Below, piece by piece: positions 14,152-23,219 of a DNA stretch of 64,000 nt. The translations under genes were made by a program, and so were the position numbers. Below the pieces are notes generated by a model. It ran no database searches. It was given only the letters and a program-made list of their open reading frames with translations, and was not told the DNA's origin. Source of the stretch: an uncultured Collinsella sp. Its GTDB lineage: Bacteria; Actinomycetota; Coriobacteriia; Coriobacteriales; Coriobacteriaceae. Within the stretch, counting starts at the first letter, position 1; the number at the start of each line of letters is the position of its first letter. The stretch lies in assembly GCA_900540845.1 (NCBI GenBank), contig UQHS01000005.1, positions 1 through 64,000 of the forward strand. The letters are read 5' to 3'.

Positions 14152-14835
14152 ATGGAGGCTTACAAGCAGGAGTTTATCGAGTTCATGGTCGAGTCCGACG
14201 TGCTCAAGTTCGGCGATTTCACGCTCAAGAGCGGTCGCAAGTCCCCGTTCTTCATGAACGCGGGCGCATATGTTACCGGCGAGCAGCTCATGCGCCTGGG
14301 CGAGTACTACGCCCGCGCCATTCACGACAACTTCGGTCTGGATTTTGACGTTGTCTTTGGCCCCGCGTACAAGGGCATCCCGCTGTCCGTCGTGACCGCC
14401 ATCGCCATGCACAAGCTGTACGGCAAGGAGGTGCGTTACTGCTCCGACCGCAAGGAGGTCAAGGATCACGGCGCCGATAAGGGCGGCATGCTGGGCTACG
14501 AGCTCAAGGACGGCGACCGCGTAGTGATGGTCGAGGACGTGACCACCTCCGGCAAGTCCATCGACGAGACCTACCCCAAGCTCATGAATGCGGCAAACGT
14601 CGAGGTCAAGGGCCTTATCGTGAGCCTCAACCGCATGGAGGTCGGCAAGGGCGGCGTGACCACTGCTCAGAAGGAGATCGAGGCCAAGTACGGCTTCCCC
14701 GTGGCGAGCATCGTGTCCATGGCCGAGGTGACCGAGCACCTGTATAACCGCGAGGTTGCCGGGCGCGTGGTGATCGACGACGAGCTCAAGGCCGCCATCG
14801 ATGCGTACTACGAGCAGTACGGAGCGCGCGAGTAG
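14152..14835 (+). CDS. pyrE: Orotate phosphoribosyltransferase
   Basis: PyrE joins orotate to PRPP to make OMP in pyrimidine synthesis. The 227-residue protein carries the PRPP-binding signature VVMVEDVTTSGKSIDE (about residues 124-139) and the orotate-binding segment LKSGRKSPFFMNAG near the N-terminus. The start at 14152 follows AAGGAGG. It stands alone, away from other pyr genes. Confidence 0.95.
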   Translation: MEAYKQEFIEFMVESDVLKFGDFTLKSGRKSPFFMNAGAYVTGEQLMRLGEYYARAIHDNFGLDFDVVFGPAYKGIPLSVVTAIAMHKLYGKEVRYCSDRKEVKDHGADKGGMLGYELKDGDRVVMVEDVTTSGKSIDETYPKLMNAANVEVKGLIVSLNRMEVGKGGVTTAQKEIEAKYGFPVASIVSMAEVTEHLYNREVAGRVVIDDELKAAIDAYYEQYGARE

Positions 14836-15100
14836 CTTGCCGCTGCGTTCTTACGTTTCTGCGCCACCCGTCCCCGGCACCACTGACGCGCCGGAGGTGG
14901 GTGGTGCTGTCGTTGGGGTGACTGGCCTAGGTGCCAGAAGCGGCTCACGTGCGCGCCGGGACCAGTTCCCTCACTGGCCGTGTAATGCCGCTCGCCGAGA
15001 AGGGGCAGTGCGCCACGGGCGGCTCGCCCATGATGGCATATGCTGCAATCTGTGTTGTCATTTGCCCGGCACGTGGGCAATCGCACCATTGGGAGGAAGT

Positions 15101-15661
15101 ATGAAAAAGAGGTTCTGGATTGCTCCGGTTATGGCACTCGCCGTTGTGTGCACGCTGCTGCTGAGCGCATGCGGCGGCCCCTCCGTCGAGGAGCTCATCC
15201 GCGAGGACATCACCAAGGCCATGGGCGAGATCACTCCCGATGACGAGGAGCTGCTCGACGCGATGGAGGCGAGCTCCGACGGCGGGTTTGACCAACTGGG
15301 CATCGACACCAAGGATTTCGCGACGGCGTATCTCGATGGCTTTGATCACGAGATTAAGAGCGTTACCGTCGACGAGGAAGCCGGCACGGCAGAAGCCGTC
15401 GTCACGGTGAAGATGAAGTCGCTTTCCGCCATCATGTCGAACTTCATGACCGAGTTCCAGGCGTATGTGGACGGCATCGATCCTACCACCGTGGGCAGCG
15501 AGGAGGAGCTCTACATGAAGGCGGGCGAGATCCTGATGGAGTCCGTGCGCTCCGCCGAGCCTTCCGAGACCGACTGCACCTTTGAGTACGAGAAAGACGA
15601 TGAGGGCGGCTGGTCTGCCACCGAGGGCACCGAGAACGCGATTCTCGATGCCATGGCGTAA
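15101..15661 (+). CDS. Secreted lipoprotein of unknown function
   Basis: This is a 186-residue lipoprotein precursor. Its signal peptide ends in the lipobox LLSAC, with the modified Cys at residue 24. The mature part is acidic and mostly helical, with the pattern EELIREDITKAMGEI and a central stretch of alternating Val/Thr (EAGTAEAVVTVKM). This resembles small Coriobacteriia and Firmicutes lipoproteins of the DUF5105 kind, a loose match. The start follows GGGAGGA. It has no operon partner. Confidence 0.88.
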   Translation: MKKRFWIAPVMALAVVCTLLLSACGGPSVEELIREDITKAMGEITPDDEELLDAMEASSDGGFDQLGIDTKDFATAYLDGFDHEIKSVTVDEEAGTAEAVVTVKMKSLSAIMSNFMTEFQAYVDGIDPTTVGSEEELYMKAGEILMESVRSAEPSETDCTFEYEKDDEGGWSATEGTENAILDAMA

Positions 15662-15688
15662 CAGCCATCGCCTGCAAGCGGTTTATCG

Positions 15689-15785
15689 ATTGCCTATGGC
15701 CGCCTGAAAATACCCATGAGGTTCAGCCCGCATAAGGGCTGAGACAAATGATTCCCATGGGTGCTTTCGGGCAGGCAATAGGCAT
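15689..15785. repeat. 97-bp nested hairpin followed by a T-run
   Basis: The outer arms start ATTGCCTATGG and end GCAATAGGCAT and are imperfect. The inner hairpin is CAGCCC-GCATAA-GGGCTG (15724-15741). Six T residues follow. It lies between convergent genes and may simply be a long bidirectional terminator, but its nested form resembles the hairpins at 8760 and 42940. Confidence 0.65.
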
Positions 15786-15839
15786 TTTTTCATGGAAACT
15801 TGGGTTGTTCTGTCGTGCGGCGCCGCCCTGCCGGGAGTG

Positions 15840-16496
15840 TTAGCCCAGGACGATATCGAGCAGTTCGCGCGGATTGTCGATAACGTAGTCCGCGCCCGCA
15901 GCCTCAAGCTCGGGACGCCCGCGGAAGCCCCAGGCGACACCGCAGGCTTTTAGTCCTGCGTTGTGCCCGCAGGCGATGTCGACGTTTGAGTCGCCCACAT
16001 ACAGCGTGCGAGCGGGGTCGGCGCTCAGCATGTCGAGGACATGCAGTGTGATGGGAGCTGCGGGCTTGGGCGGGAAGGCGTCGACGCGGCCCTGAGCGAC
16101 GGCAAAGCGATCGCCAAAATACTGTTGCACGAGGGGAGCGGTGGCCGCGTGGTCTTTGTTGGAAAGGACCGCGAGCGTAACGCCGCCGGCTCCAAGCGCG
16201 TCGAGTGTGCTGAGAATCCCTTCGTAGGGGGCGGTGTGATCTTGCTTGTGCGTTCCGTAGTATGCGCGAAACTCGGCTAGAGCCTGCTCAAATACACGGC
16301 CTTCGCCCGCGAACTCGGCGGGGATGAGGCGCTCGATGAGCTTGGGTTGCCCGTTGCCGATCTTGTAGCGGAATTCATCCACGGAGTAGGTGGGCCATCC
16401 GTGTAGCGCGCAGACGTGATTGCCCGCTTCGGTGAGGTCGTCGAGCGTGTTGAGAAGCGTTCCGTCCAAATCGAAGATCACGTGGGTGAATGCCAT
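15840..16496 (-). CDS. HAD-superfamily phosphatase (phosphoglycolate phosphatase-like)
   Basis: This 218-residue hydrolase has all four HAD motifs: DLDGTLLNT near the N-terminus (nucleophile Asp), a Ser/Thr in LAVLSNKDH, a Lys in the FPPKPAAP segment, and YVGDSNVDI for metal binding. A helical cap between motifs one and two is of the C1 type found in Gph and PGMB enzymes. The substrate cannot be read. It lies downstream of tRNA-Gln on the same strand but is separated from it by a terminator. Confidence 0.9.
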   Translation of the reverse strand: MAFTHVIFDLDGTLLNTLDDLTEAGNHVCALHGWPTYSVDEFRYKIGNGQPKLIERLIPAEFAGEGRVFEQALAEFRAYYGTHKQDHTAPYEGILSTLDALGAGGVTLAVLSNKDHAATAPLVQQYFGDRFAVAQGRVDAFPPKPAAPITLHVLDMLSADPARTLYVGDSNVDIACGHNAGLKACGVAWGFRGRPELEAAGADYVIDNPRELLDIVLG

Positions 16497-16510
16497 GGGG
16501 CGAACCTTTC

Positions 16511-16545
16511 ATAAAAGCCCGGCCATCGTGAGATGACCGGGCCTG
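16511..16545 (-). terminator. Intrinsic terminator after tRNA-Gln
   Basis: The 11-base arms of GCCCGGCCATC and its near complement, with a four-base loop, are followed on the leftward strand by TTTTAT. The hairpin separates the tRNA from the HAD gene. Confidence 0.85.
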
Positions 16546-16554
16546 TGTTGCAAC

Positions 16555-16628
16555 TGGCTGGGGTAGAGGGATTCGAACCCCCGTAACTGGTACCAAAAAC
16601 CAGGGTCCTGCCGCTGGACGATACCCCA
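16555..16628 (-). tRNA. tRNA-Gln (anticodon TTG), CCA encoded
   Basis: Read leftward, the acceptor arm TGGGGTA pairs with TACCCCA, followed by G and an encoded CCA. The anticodon stem CTGGT/ACCAG holds the loop TTTTGGT with anticodon TTG at its centre. The T-arm contains GGTTCGAATC. The length is 74 bases including CCA. Confidence 0.97.
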
Positions 16629-16672
16629 AGAGCCGTATCGCGCAATCGCGCGACCGTCATAGTGTAGCGTAC

Positions 16673-17581
16673 TTAGTTGGTCAGTGCATCGCACAAACCA
16701 TCGAGGAGACGGACCGCCAAGGTTTGCGCATCGCTCGCGGTGAACATGCCGTATTTGGTGATGCCCGTGAGCTCAATGCGGAGCAGGATGGGTTTTGAGG
16801 TGGCAGCCGCCACGGCGGTTTTCACGCGCAGGGTTAGGTTCTGGCAGTCGGCGAGCGCGATGGTTGCACGAGGCTCGGCATCTTCGGGCAGCTCGTCCGA
16901 GGCGATCTCGACAATCAGGTCCACGTCCTGCGGGGCGACGTCGTCATACAGGACGATGCCGCTGCCATCGGTGGTTGCCGACGCGATGTTCCACACGCGG
17001 GAAGCGACGTTGCGCGCGATGGCGTCCTCGCCCCCGATGGCGATGTGCCAGCTTTCCAGCACGTTGGCGGCGCGGGCGAAGCCCATGCGGGCCTCGGCTT
17101 CGATGTCGATGACGGAAGGCTTGCCCTCCCACACGTGGTGCAGGCGATTGATGTAGGCGAAGGTGTCCTGAAACGCCATGCCGTCGGCGAAGAGGCCGAC
17201 GTTCTCCTGGAATTGCTGCAGGGCGGCTTCGGTGTGCGGGCCAAAATAGCCGTCGTCAACACCGCAGGCAAAGCCGAGGGTGTTGAGCGCGCGCTGCAGG
17301 GCGCGCACGTCGGCGCCGTGAAAGTTGGGGAGACGCAGGTAGAGCGTGCGGTCCCCGAGTTTATAGGAGGCATCGACCAGGGCACTCCAGGCCGTGCCGT
17401 CGATCTCGTCACTCGGCTCGAGCTCCTGGCTCGCGCGGAACGCGCTCACGGCAGATGCGGTGGAGGCGCCATACGCTTTGGCAGAGGTCTCGGCCTCGTC
17501 GATCGTATATCCCAAAGAAACGAGGCGCGTCTGCACGTCTTCGACGGCAGGCCCCCGCATTCCCTGCTTGATGGATTCCAT
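16673..17581 (-). CDS. Protein with two peptidoglycan-binding domains
   Basis: The 302-residue protein begins with two PG_binding_1 type modules, at about residues 5-70 (KQGMRGPAVEDVQTRLVSLGY) and 85-145 (GADVRALQRALNTLGF...GYFGPHTEAALQQFQ). The C-terminal half (about 155-300) has the size and some features of an amidase_3 fold but lacks the zinc-binding His and Glu residues that I would expect. There is no signal peptide, so any wall role would need another export route. A similar two-module protein of unknown role is common in Coriobacteriia. It ends 45 bases before the tRNA on the same strand. Confidence 0.82.
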   Translation of the reverse strand: MESIKQGMRGPAVEDVQTRLVSLGYTIDEAETSAKAYGASTASAVSAFRASQELEPSDEIDGTAWSALVDASYKLGDRTLYLRLPNFHGADVRALQRALNTLGFACGVDDGYFGPHTEAALQQFQENVGLFADGMAFQDTFAYINRLHHVWEGKPSVIDIEAEARMGFARAANVLESWHIAIGGEDAIARNVASRVWNIASATTDGSGIVLYDDVAPQDVDLIVEIASDELPEDAEPRATIALADCQNLTLRVKTAVAAATSKPILLRIELTGITKYGMFTASDAQTLAVRLLDGLCDALTN

Positions 17582-17815
17582 GGGGATCCCCTAACAACCT
17601 GGCGCGCATCGCGCTTGCGAAGCGGGCACGCTGACTCATGCACGCGAAGCTTGGGCCCGCGAGACATACAGCTCATAGTGTATCAAGGATGCGGCGCGCT
17701 CGCATAAGTTTCACCGCGGTACATGCGGGGAACATGTGTGGCGCCGCGGCGATGGAACGGTCGGATCCGCTGGGGCTATCGGGGCCATCGCTGTGGCAGG
17801 GCGGTGATGGACGCG

Positions 17816-18529
17816 TTATTGCACGCTCGCGCGGACTTCAAAATCAAATGAATTGCTCTCGCCGCGATACGTTGCCACTGAATACTCAACAGCTGCGCCC
17901 TGGGCATCGCGCGCGACGGTCTGGAAGATAATGAGAGGATCGCCCTCGTTGACATCGAGAAGCGCGGCGGTTGTGATGTCGGCCTTTGCCACCTCGAGAT
18001 GGCGGTGTGCGCGCTCTACGGGGTTGCCCGCCTGGACCATGGCGAAATACAGGCTGGTCGCCTCAAAATCAACGGTGTCGAAGTTTGGGTATAGCCTGCA
18101 GGGGATATAGCTCTCGACAAACACATTGGGGATTTCATCGGCATAGCGCAGGCGAACCAGCTTGTAGACCTCATCGCCGGCGTCGATTTCGAGCTTGTGC
18201 GCCACGTCTTCGGGCGCCTTGAGGCGCTTGCGCGTGAGCACTTTTGTGCGCGGTGTGCGCCCGGCGCGGCGCATCTCGTCTTCGAAGCTCATGATGCGCA
18301 TGGCAAATGCCTGGTCGACCTTGGGGAGCGTGACCACCGTTCCGCGGCGGCGGCGTTTTTCGAGGTAGCCCTCGCTCACGAGTGATTGCATGGCTTGGCG
18401 GATGGTTGACCGGCTCACACCGTACATATCGCACAGCTGGACTTCCGACGGGATGGTTTCGCCCACCGAGTAGGTTCCGTCTTTGATCTTGGCAAGCAGA
18501 TCATCTTTGATTTGGTCGTAGAGCGTCAT
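17816..18529 (-). CDS. GntR-family regulator (HutC subfamily), beside the first PTS operon
   Basis: This 237-residue regulator has an N-terminal winged helix (SVGETIPSEVQLCDMYGVSRSTIRQAMQSLVSEGYLEK) and a C-terminal UTRA ligand domain. The start at 18529 is preferred because AAAGG stands about ten bases upstream; ATGs at 18538 and 18574 are less well placed. It lies immediately after the leftward PTS operon with a strong hairpin between them. It probably senses the phosphorylated sugar taken up by that PTS. A TCATA-N4-TATGA dyad upstream of the PTS genes (21374-21387) is a candidate binding site. Confidence 0.9.
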   Translation of the reverse strand: MTLYDQIKDDLLAKIKDGTYSVGETIPSEVQLCDMYGVSRSTIRQAMQSLVSEGYLEKRRRRGTVVTLPKVDQAFAMRIMSFEDEMRRAGRTPRTKVLTRKRLKAPEDVAHKLEIDAGDEVYKLVRLRYADEIPNVFVESYIPCRLYPNFDTVDFEATSLYFAMVQAGNPVERAHRHLEVAKADITTAALLDVNEGDPLIIFQTVARDAQGAAVEYSVATYRGESNSFDFEVRASVQ

Positions 18530-18576
18530 TTTTGTCATACCTTTAAAACGTCGGAGTTGGAACGAATATAGCACAC

Positions 18577-18603
18577 GGGACGGGGCCTTTTCGGCCCCGC
18601 CCC
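18577..18603 (-). terminator. Hairpin ending the first PTS operon
   Basis: GC-rich 11-base arms (GGGACGGGGCC and a near complement) enclose a five-base loop. No long T-run follows, so termination may be partial and read into the gntR gene. Confidence 0.55.
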
Positions 18604-18643
18604 GATGGTGAGGGATGGGTTGTATCCGCTGTCGTGGAGTTCT

Positions 18644-19492
18644 CTAGAAGACGCCCAGCAGGCAGAGCGCGGAAACCGCGACGGTCAGGATGACGATGAC
18701 CTTGGTGGGGCTATATTGCTTCTTACCGAGCATCCACCAGGTGAGCATGACCGCAGCCAGAGGCAGGATGGAGGGGAAGACACCGTCGAGGGTGGCCTGC
18801 AGCGGTTGCCATTCGCCACCCAGCGGGATGTTTAGCGTCGTGGTGAGGCCGATGTTGCCCGCGGCGAGTGCGCCGATGACCATGATGCCCAGGATGTTGA
18901 AGGCATCGGCGATGCGGCGTGCGTTCTCGCCCACGATGACGTCGATGGCGCCGACGCCGAGCTTATAGCCGGTGCGATAGCTGATGAACGAGATGAGCGG
19001 GCCGAGGATGCCGTAGGCGATCATGTAGAACAGCGGGCCGATTGGGCTGCCGCCGGTGGCAAGGCTCATGCCGATGGACAGCAGGATCGGGACGATGATG
19101 CCCTGGATTATCGAGTCGCCGATGCCTGCGAGCGGGCCCATGAGGGTGGCTTTGATGTTGTTGGGCATCTCTTCGGAGACCTCTCCGCCCATGGCGATGT
19201 TTTCCTCGAGGGAAGTCACGATGCCGTTGATGAGCTGGCCGGTCTGGGGCTCCGTGTTGAAGAAGACGGAGTGGCGCACGAGCAGGCGGCGCTTGGCCTC
19301 GGGGTCGTCCTTGTAGTACTTTTCGGCGAAGGGCAGGTAGGCCCAGGCGTAGGCGTGGCCCTGGAGCTTCTCGTAGCTCATCGAGGAGAGATGGGTAAAT
19401 GCCCAGCGCAGCCAGATGGTGTTGAGCTCCTTGTTGGAGAGATGGCCGCCGTTCTCGGTTTTCTCGGCGGTGCTGGTGAGTTCCGTAGTCAT
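18644..19492 (-). CDS. PTS mannose-family IID component
   Basis: IID forms the membrane channel together with IIC. The 282-residue protein starts with a cytoplasmic helical region (LRWAFTHLSSMSYEKLQGH) and has the family motif MGPLAGIGDSIIQG (about residues 116-129), then several C-terminal membrane segments. The start follows AAGGAG. It is the last of four genes in the order IIA, IIB, IIC, IID, separated from IIC by 21 bases. Confidence 0.93.
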   Translation of the reverse strand: MTTELTSTAEKTENGGHLSNKELNTIWLRWAFTHLSSMSYEKLQGHAYAWAYLPFAEKYYKDDPEAKRRLLVRHSVFFNTEPQTGQLINGIVTSLEENIAMGGEVSEEMPNNIKATLMGPLAGIGDSIIQGIIVPILLSIGMSLATGGSPIGPLFYMIAYGILGPLISFISYRTGYKLGVGAIDVIVGENARRIADAFNILGIMVIGALAAGNIGLTTTLNIPLGGEWQPLQATLDGVFPSILPLAAVMLTWWMLGKKQYSPTKVIVILTVAVSALCLLGVF

Positions 19493-19513
19493 ATCAGTTC
19501 GCTCCTTTGGGGA

Positions 19514-20347
19514 CTAGAACAGGTCGTCGTCTTCGTAGACCGCGGAGATCTCCTGCGGCTCGACGGTGGCGAGAGCGGGCTCGGCGGTCTTTCCGTTTGA
19601 CAGGAACACCAGGTAGGCGACGAGCGCGGCGAGGAACACAATGGCGATCATGGAGAGGCCGGCGAAGGAGAGGAGCACGAAGCCCGCAAGGAAGAAGATG
19701 AGCTGGGCCTTATCCTTGATGACGATGTTCATGAGCATGCCGATGCCCAGTGCGGGCAGGACGCCGCCGAGGACGGAGATGATGTGGGTGACGACCTCGG
19801 GAACGCTGTTGAGCAGCGTGTCGACCACGCCTTGGCCGAAGTAGACGACGAGGAATACGGGGACGGCGCGGATGAAGAACGTGCAGATCTGGGGGTAGAT
19901 GATGTGCCACTTGGTGATGCCGCGGCCGTCGTTGGCCTCAGCGGCGGCCTGGCACCTGCCGTTGAAGAAGGAGTAGAGGGCCATGCGGGTGTTGTAGAAG
20001 ATCAGTCCGAGGGTCTGGCCCATGAGCACGGAGAGGGTGACGGCGATGGCCGGGTCCTTGGTGGTCGCCATGGCAAGTCCGATGCCGCCGTAGGAGGCGT
20101 AGGTGACCTCGGAGTTTGTGGCGCCTCCCGTGGAGAGGTTCGCGATGAACACGGCCTGGACGGCGACGCCGCACAGGACGCCGGCGCTCACGTCGCCAAA
20201 GACGAGGCCGCACAAAAGGCCGGCAACGAGCGGGCGACCCATGACGTAGTAGCCGCCCGACATGCCGAAGAGGCAGGCGCTCTCAATGGCGCCTAGGTAA
20301 CAAAAGACTCCGCACATGAGCGCGGGGAAGAGCAGGGAAAGGTCCAT
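19514..20347 (-). CDS. PTS mannose-family IIC component
   Basis: IIC binds and moves the sugar. The 277-residue protein has about eight hydrophobic segments and the family block RPLVAGLLCGLVFGDVSAGV. Its C-terminal tail is hydrophilic and ends EDDDLF, nearly the same as the end of the IIA protein of this operon. The start at 20347 follows AGGAGGA. Confidence 0.93.
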   Translation of the reverse strand: MDLSLLFPALMCGVFCYLGAIESACLFGMSGGYYVMGRPLVAGLLCGLVFGDVSAGVLCGVAVQAVFIANLSTGGATNSEVTYASYGGIGLAMATTKDPAIAVTLSVLMGQTLGLIFYNTRMALYSFFNGRCQAAAEANDGRGITKWHIIYPQICTFFIRAVPVFLVVYFGQGVVDTLLNSVPEVVTHIISVLGGVLPALGIGMLMNIVIKDKAQLIFFLAGFVLLSFAGLSMIAIVFLAALVAYLVFLSNGKTAEPALATVEPQEISAVYEDDDLF

Positions 20348-20377
20348 GGTGTTCCTCCTACAGTGATATCGATGCGT

Positions 20378-20872
20378 TTACATGGACTGATACTTGGCCT
20401 TGAGCGTGGGCCAGGTGCGAACGGCGTCGTCGGGAAGCAGCTGGAACTGCAGGTCAATGCCGGATGCCTCGAGTTCGTCGAGCGCGACGACGTCCTCGTC
20501 GTTCATCATCACGGTGCCGCCCATGTTCTTGGTGCCCTCGCGCGTGGCATTGAGGTTGCCGATGTTGAGCACGTCGCCGAAGTCGCCGCCGATCTTTGTG
20601 AGGTCGGCGAAGTTCCGGATGGAGTCGGAGATGACGAAGAAGTTCTTGGCCGAGGCCTGGGCCTTGGCGAGGGCTTCGGGGCCCTGGGCGAGGGTATAGA
20701 TGCCGAGCTTGAGTTTGCCAGCAGCCGCTTTGAGTACCTTGCAGCGAAGCTGGTCGGCGGCGATCTTATCGCTGATAACCAGGATGGCGTCGGCGGGTTT
20801 GACTGCGACCCATCGAGTGGTGGTCTGCCCGTGGATGACGCGATCGTCTACGCGAGCGAGCACGATTGCCAT
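20378..20872 (-). CDS. PTS mannose-family IIB component
   Basis: IIB carries the phosphoryl group from IIA to the sugar. The 164-residue protein has the motif ARVDDRVIHGQ with phosphoacceptor His14. It is a free-standing domain, unlike the IIAB fusion of the second PTS in this window. The start follows AAGGAG, and 30 bases separate it from IIC. Confidence 0.94.
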   Translation of the reverse strand: MAIVLARVDDRVIHGQTTTRWVAVKPADAILVISDKIAADQLRCKVLKAAAGKLKLGIYTLAQGPEALAKAQASAKNFFVISDSIRNFADLTKIGGDFGDVLNIGNLNATREGTKNMGGTVMMNDEDVVALDELEASGIDLQFQLLPDDAVRTWPTLKAKYQSM

Positions 20873-20919
20873 GGTGGCTCCTTCCGTTAAGCGATTCTTT
20901 TCTTTGAATCGCGATGTGC

Positions 20920-21348
20920 CTAAAAGAGATCGTCGTCGGCGAGGGCCTCATCCTCAGAGGGGAGGGCGGCGACGGTTATGCCGGTGGTTCCTGCGCTGAT
21001 GGCGAGGTTTGCGGCGGCGTCGAGGTCATCGCTCGCGGCAGCGGCGACGCCGACCTCGATGAGCATGCCAAAATTGCAGCCCGAGACGACGCGCAGATGT
21101 TCGGGGTTCTCGAGATAGAGGGCGTACGCCTCGTTATAGGGAGTGCCGCCGAGCAGGTCGGCGAGGATGATCGTGTTGCCCGATGCAAGCTGCGTTTGGA
21201 CGGCTTGTCCCAGGCGCTCGCGAAAGACGTCAACGCCGTCGTCTCCCAAGCCCACGGCGATGATGGGGCTGTCGCTCGAAACCATCTTTCGGTATGTGTC
21301 GAGCAACCCGTCGCATAGTGTGCCATGTGAGGTCACTACGATGTTCAT
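20920..21348 (-). CDS. PTS mannose-family IIA component
   Basis: IIA accepts phosphate from HPr at His8 in the motif VVTSHGTLCDG. The protein has 142 residues, with LADLLGGTPYNEAY in the middle. Its C-terminus ADDDLF matches the end of the partner IIC. It is first in the operon and is divergent from deoC. A possible promoter lies at 21375-21400 (TTGTGC, 16 bases, TATGAT on the leftward strand), overlapping a TCATA-N4-TATGA dyad. Confidence 0.93.
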   Translation of the reverse strand: MNIVVTSHGTLCDGLLDTYRKMVSSDSPIIAVGLGDDGVDVFRERLGQAVQTQLASGNTIILADLLGGTPYNEAYALYLENPEHLRVVSGCNFGMLIEVGVAAAASDDLDAAANLAISAGTTGITVAALPSEDEALADDDLF

Positions 21349-21373
21349 TGGTATCTCCTTTCGTTGCGCTCAA

Positions 21374-21387
21374 TCATATATGTATGA
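21374..21387. promoter_or_regulatory. Candidate GntR operator at the first PTS promoter
   Basis: TCATA-TATG-TATGA is a dyad with five-base arms overlapping the likely -10 of the leftward PTS operon. Assigning it to the adjacent GntR protein is inference. Confidence 0.4.
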
Positions 21388-21532
21388 CTATAAAGCACAA
21401 GAATGGAAAGATACGCGTTCTGTAAACGGTATTAAATCAGACATAAGCGGCAATATGGAATAAATACCGCCAATATGTACGACATTATGCTAGGATGACG
21501 GCACACGCAAACCCTTGATGAAAGGAGCCTTC

Positions 21533-22243
21533 ATGGCACGTTACACGCTCGATGATCTTGCCCGTCTCGTTGACCACACGAATCTTCACCCGGATGCGAC
21601 CCGCGAGGATATGAAGAAACTCTGCCAGGAGGCCAAGGACTACCACTTCATGATGGTCGCCATCAATTCTGTCCAGTCCAAGCTGTGCTCCGAGCTCCTC
21701 GCCGGTACCGATATCCATACCGGCGCCGCCATCGGCTTCCCCTTGGGCCAAACCACCATTGCCACCAAGGTTTTCGAGACCAAGGACGCCCTCGCGAACG
21801 GCGCGAGCGAGATCGACTACGTGGTCAACCTCACCGAAGTCAAGGCGGGCAACTGGGATTACATCAAAGACGAGATGGAGCAGATCGTGGCCGTGTGCCG
21901 TGAGGCGGATGTGCCCTCCAAGGTCATCTTTGAGAACTGCCTGCTCACTCAGGATGAGAAACTCGAGCTGTGCAAGATCGCCAGCGAGGTGCTGCCCACG
22001 TTCGTGAAGACGTCTACCGGCTTTTCCACCGGTGGCGCCACCGTCGAGGACGTTCGCCTCATGCGCGAGCACGTCGACCCGCGTGTTAAGGTTAAGGCCG
22101 CCGGCGGCATCCGCACGGCCGACGCGTTCCTCGACATGGTCCGTGCCGGCGCCGAGCGCATTGGCTGCAGTGCGGGCATTCCCATCATCGATGAGCTGCG
22201 CGCACGCATGGAGAGCGAGGGCGTCGACGCCCTCGAGCTGTAA
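21533..22243 (+). CDS. deoC: Deoxyribose-phosphate aldolase
   Basis: DeoC splits 2-deoxyribose-5-phosphate into glyceraldehyde-3-phosphate and acetaldehyde. The 236-residue TIM-barrel protein has the Schiff-base lysine in FVKTSTGF and the second active-site lysine in [10 protein letters not shown]. The start at 21533 follows AAAGGAG. It heads an apparent operon with a mannose-6-phosphate isomerase, nine bases downstream, and a reductase, and is divergent from the first PTS operon. Confidence 0.95.
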   Translation: MARYTLDDLARLVDHTNLHPDATREDMKKLCQEAKDYHFMMVAINSVQSKLCSELLAGTDIHTGAAIGFPLGQTTIATKVFETKDALANGASEIDYVVNLTEVKAGNWDYIKDEMEQIVAVCREADVPSKVIFENCLLTQDEKLELCKIASEVLPTFVKTSTGFSTGGATVEDVRLMREHVDPRVKVKAAGGIRTADAFLDMVRAGAERIGCSAGIPIIDELRARMESEGVDALEL

Positions 22244-22252
22244 GGAGTGAGC

Positions 22253-23197
22253 ATGGGCCCTATTCTGCTAAAGCCCAACTACATTTCTCCTGTCTGGTCT
22301 GGCCCGCGTGTCAATGAGGCGCGCGGCCTTGCCGGCGACACGTTGTATGGCGAGTCGTTTGACGTCTCCGTGCATGATGGGCTGGTAAACGACGTCGACG
22401 GCGGGGAGTTTGACGGCATGCCCCTCGATCGCGTAATTGCCGAGAACCGGTCGGACATCATGGGTGAGCTCGACCACAATGGCATCGTGCAGATCATCAC
22501 GATGGATGCGGGGGAGAACCTATCCATACAGGTTCATCCAAACGAGGAGTATGCGCGAGAGCATGAATCTGACCATGAAAAGGCCGAGTCCTGGTACATC
22601 TTGCACGCCGAGCCGGGCGCATCGATCATCTGCGGCACGACGACCGACGATCTCGACGCATTGCGCGCCGCGACGGCCGACGACAGCGTGGGTGACCGGT
22701 ATGGCAGACGAGTGCCCGTGAGTGAGGGAGACTTCGTTCTCATTCCCGCGGGGACCCTGCATGCGATGGGGATGGGCGTGTTCGCGCTTGAGGTCGGTAG
22801 CATGGGCTTCAAGACGTACCGTTTCTGCGATTGGGGTCGCGGTCGCGAGCTTCATGTCGACCAGGCGTTTGACGTGCTCGACACCTCGATTCGACCCGAG
22901 CCGTCGCATTTCGGCGCTTTTGACCCGGATGCCCCCGCGGGCGTGCGCCGGGGCGTGACGCACCGCCTGTTCACCTCGGATGTCGTGGACGTTCGCGGTG
23001 AGTGGGAGTGTCCTCTGGATGGCCGCTATGCCGTGCTCTCCTGTGTGGGCGGGGTAGCGCGCGTGGTTGCGGACGGTGTCGAGGTGGAGCTTTCCCGCAC
23101 TGTCTCTGCACTGATTCCCGCCAGCGCAAGGTCGTTCAGGGTGGAGGGGGTGTGTCGTATCCTGGTGAGCCGTGCGGTCAAGGATCACGACGCATAG
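22253..23197 (+). CDS. manA: Mannose-6-phosphate isomerase, class I
   Basis: This enzyme interconverts mannose-6-phosphate and fructose-6-phosphate. The 314-residue cupin protein has the zinc-site motif QVHPNEEYA and a later ligand region GTLHAMG, and lacks the long insert of the enterobacterial form. The start at 22253 sits correctly behind AAGGAG; a GTG six bases upstream does not. Its position opposite a mannose-type PTS suggests that it channels that PTS product into glycolysis. Confidence 0.9.
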   Translation: MGPILLKPNYISPVWSGPRVNEARGLAGDTLYGESFDVSVHDGLVNDVDGGEFDGMPLDRVIAENRSDIMGELDHNGIVQIITMDAGENLSIQVHPNEEYAREHESDHEKAESWYILHAEPGASIICGTTTDDLDALRAATADDSVGDRYGRRVPVSEGDFVLIPAGTLHAMGMGVFALEVGSMGFKTYRFCDWGRGRELHVDQAFDVLDTSIRPEPSHFGAFDPDAPAGVRRGVTHRLFTSDVVDVRGEWECPLDGRYAVLSCVGGVARVVADGVEVELSRTVSALIPASARSFRVEGVCRILVSRAVKDHDA

Positions 23198-23219
23198 AGT
23201 GAAGAAAGCCGGAGACCAT

